Source: Aquificota bacterium
GTDB taxonomy: Bacteria; Aquificota; Aquificia; Aquificales; Hydrogenothermaceae
Assembly (NCBI GenBank): GCA_013153295.1
Contig: JAADEV010000101.1
Coordinates: 1-15,648, forward strand
Reading direction: 5' to 3'
Length of the DNA stretch: 15,648 bases
Part shown: piece by piece, positions 14,896 to 15,648 of the stretch
How positions within the stretch are numbered: the first letter of the stretch is position 1
How the letters are laid out: each line of letters opens with the position of its first letter
Notes under the pieces: model-generated
Told to the model about the DNA's origin: nothing
Seen by the model: only the letters and a program-made list of their open reading frames with translations
Databases searched by the model: none
Program-made: the position numbers and the translations under genes

Positions 14896-15489
14896 ATGCC
14901 TATCTTTCCAGTCGCCTACCTGCTGTTTACATACCTGCTTGCTTCTATACCATTTGGGTATATTATTGGCAAACTGTTCGGTAAAGATGTAAGGCAGGAG
15001 GGTAGCGGTAATATAGGGGCTACAAATGTAGCCAGAACAGTGGGCAAAGGGGCAGGTATCTTAGTCCTTATACTTGACGCTTTAAAGGGCTTTATCCCTG
15101 TTTACTTGGCAAAGAATATATGGTTTTTCTTCCCAGAGTTTGTAGGTCTGGTAGGTATAACAGCTGTAATTGGACACTGTTTTTCCATATTTATGGGCTT
15201 TAAAGGGGGTAAAGGTGTAGCCACAGGATTTGGTGTCCTTTTAGCCCTATCCTTTCAAGCAGGTTTTGTGGTTTTCCTATTGTGGCTTGGGGTATTTTTA
15301 ATATCCGGTTATGTTTCCCTTGCTTCTATTGTTGCTTCAATGTTCGCCCCAGCTGTTGTGTTTGCAATTACAGACAACATTCCATACACAATGGCATCTT
15401 TAATATCTTCTATTATTATCATCTACAAACATTCATCAAACATAGACAGACTAATAAAAGGCACAGAAAACAGATTTCTGTATAGGTAG
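14896..15489 (+). CDS. plsY: Acyl-phosphate:glycerol-3-phosphate acyltransferase PlsY
   Basis: PlsY is the integral membrane enzyme that moves an acyl group from acyl-phosphate (made by PlsX) to sn-1 of glycerol 3-phosphate, the first step of phospholipid synthesis. The 197-aa protein has about five membrane helices and the three PlsY motifs: GSGNIGATNVAR, GHCFSIFMGFKGGKGVAT, and the C-terminal HSSNIDRLIKGTENRF. ATG 14896 is chosen because GGGAG (14886-14890) lies 5 nt upstream and pgsA stops 2 nt before. An in-frame TTG at 14884 would overlap pgsA and precede the ribosome site. It is the last gene of the operon and faces tmRNA. Confidence 0.95.
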   Translation: MPIFPVAYLLFTYLLASIPFGYIIGKLFGKDVRQEGSGNIGATNVARTVGKGAGILVLILDALKGFIPVYLAKNIWFFFPEFVGLVGITAVIGHCFSIFMGFKGGKGVATGFGVLLALSFQAGFVVFLLWLGVFLISGYVSLASIVASMFAPAVVFAITDNIPYTMASLISSIIIIYKHSSNIDRLIKGTENRFLYR

Positions 15490-15493
15490 TGTG

Positions 15494-15522
15494 AACTACT
15501 CCTTAATAAATTCGGAGAAGTT
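15494..15522 (+). terminator. Candidate hairpin after plsY
   Basis: AACT-A-CTCC (15494-15502) pairs with GGAG-A-AGTT (15514-15522) around an 11-nt loop, with one A-A mismatch. The tail after it is only moderately T-rich (TCCAGTTTATTTA). It may help end the long operon, but it is not a classic intrinsic terminator. Confidence 0.3.
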
Positions 15523-15544
15523 TCCAGTTTATTTATAGGATAGC

Positions 15545-15568
15545 GAAGATTATTAACAATTTTCTTTT
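15545..15568 (+). terminator. Candidate weak terminator of the murD-plsY operon
   Basis: GAAGATT (15545-15551), loop ATTAAC and AATTTTC (15558-15564) form a 7-bp stem with one G-T pair, followed by TTTT. The stem is very AT-rich, so its strength at high temperature is doubtful. It abuts the 3' end of tmRNA on the other strand. Confidence 0.3.
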
Positions 15569-15648
15569 GGTGGAGGCGGGGGGAATTGAACCCCCGTCCG
15601 AGAACGGCCGTAGCTCGGGCTTTCTACAGGCTTAGCCTGTGTTTTAGG
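15568..15648 (-). ncRNA. ssrA: tmRNA (ssrA), 3' portion only
   Basis: tmRNA rescues stalled ribosomes and tags the nascent peptide. Read on the minus strand, the end shows a T arm GGGGG-TTCAATT-CCCCC, the acceptor 3' half CGCCTCC, the discriminator A and an encoded CCA (15570-15568). Upstream is the conserved tmRNA hairpin ACAGGC-TAA-GCCTGT (15640-15626) followed by AG, then the GAGCTACGGCCGTTCTCGGAC segment leading into the T arm, typical of the 3' domain. The tag reading frame, the resume codon and the 5' tRNA-like half lie beyond the right edge, so whether the molecule is one-piece or permuted cannot be seen. Confidence 0.93.

Noticed and set aside
1..15648. CRISPR array, insertion sequence, prophage or transposase remnants
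   Set aside because: No spaced direct repeats, terminal inverted repeats with a transposase frame, or phage genes were seen; nearly all DNA is accounted for by housekeeping-type genes.

Overview
The window is compact chromosomal DNA, AT-rich, with heavy use of ATA and AGG/AGA codons and strong Shine-Dalgarno sites. Gene content, codon use and the thermophile-like protein style suggest a member of the Aquificota, most likely the Hydrogenothermaceae (Persephonella/Sulfurihydrogenibium type). That placement is an inference from style; I could not run a similarity search.

Left region (1-1594, minus strand): the 5' part of a tRNA-Met (CAU) gene with its own promoter. To its right is a two-gene unit, a SLAC1/TehA-family membrane channel followed by a membrane-anchored DUF302 protein. 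A 184-bp divergent promoter region (1595-1778) separates this unit from the plus-strand genes.

Fe-S region (1779-4102, plus strand): an Mrp/ApbC-type Fe-S carrier ATPase overlaps by ATGA with an IscS/NifS-fold protein, and a GC-rich terminator follows. The IscS-like protein keeps the persulfide cysteine but has lost the PLP-binding lysine, the PLP-contacting glutamine and the substrate-carboxylate arginine. The Mrp partner has lost the second cysteine of its CxxC. This pair of eroded Fe-S proteins is the most unusual content of the window. A convergent ClC chloride channel/transporter with two CBS domains (4101-5855, minus) follows.

Division and wall region (5944-15489, plus strand): a tightly packed dcw-type operon, murD-ftsW-murG-murB-ddl-ftsQ-ftsA-ftsZ, continues directly into the phospholipid genes pgsA and plsY. 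Several junctions overlap by 4, 11 or 14 nt. It covers cytoplasmic precursor synthesis (MurB, MurD, Ddl), lipid II formation (MurG), septal polymerisation (FtsW), divisome assembly (FtsQ, FtsA, FtsZ) and the first acylation step and PG branch of membrane lipid synthesis. murC is absent from its usual place between murG and murB.

Right edge (15568-15648, minus strand): the 3' end of tmRNA (ssrA), convergent with plsY. No insertion sequence, CRISPR array, prophage gene or sign of recent gene transfer was seen.
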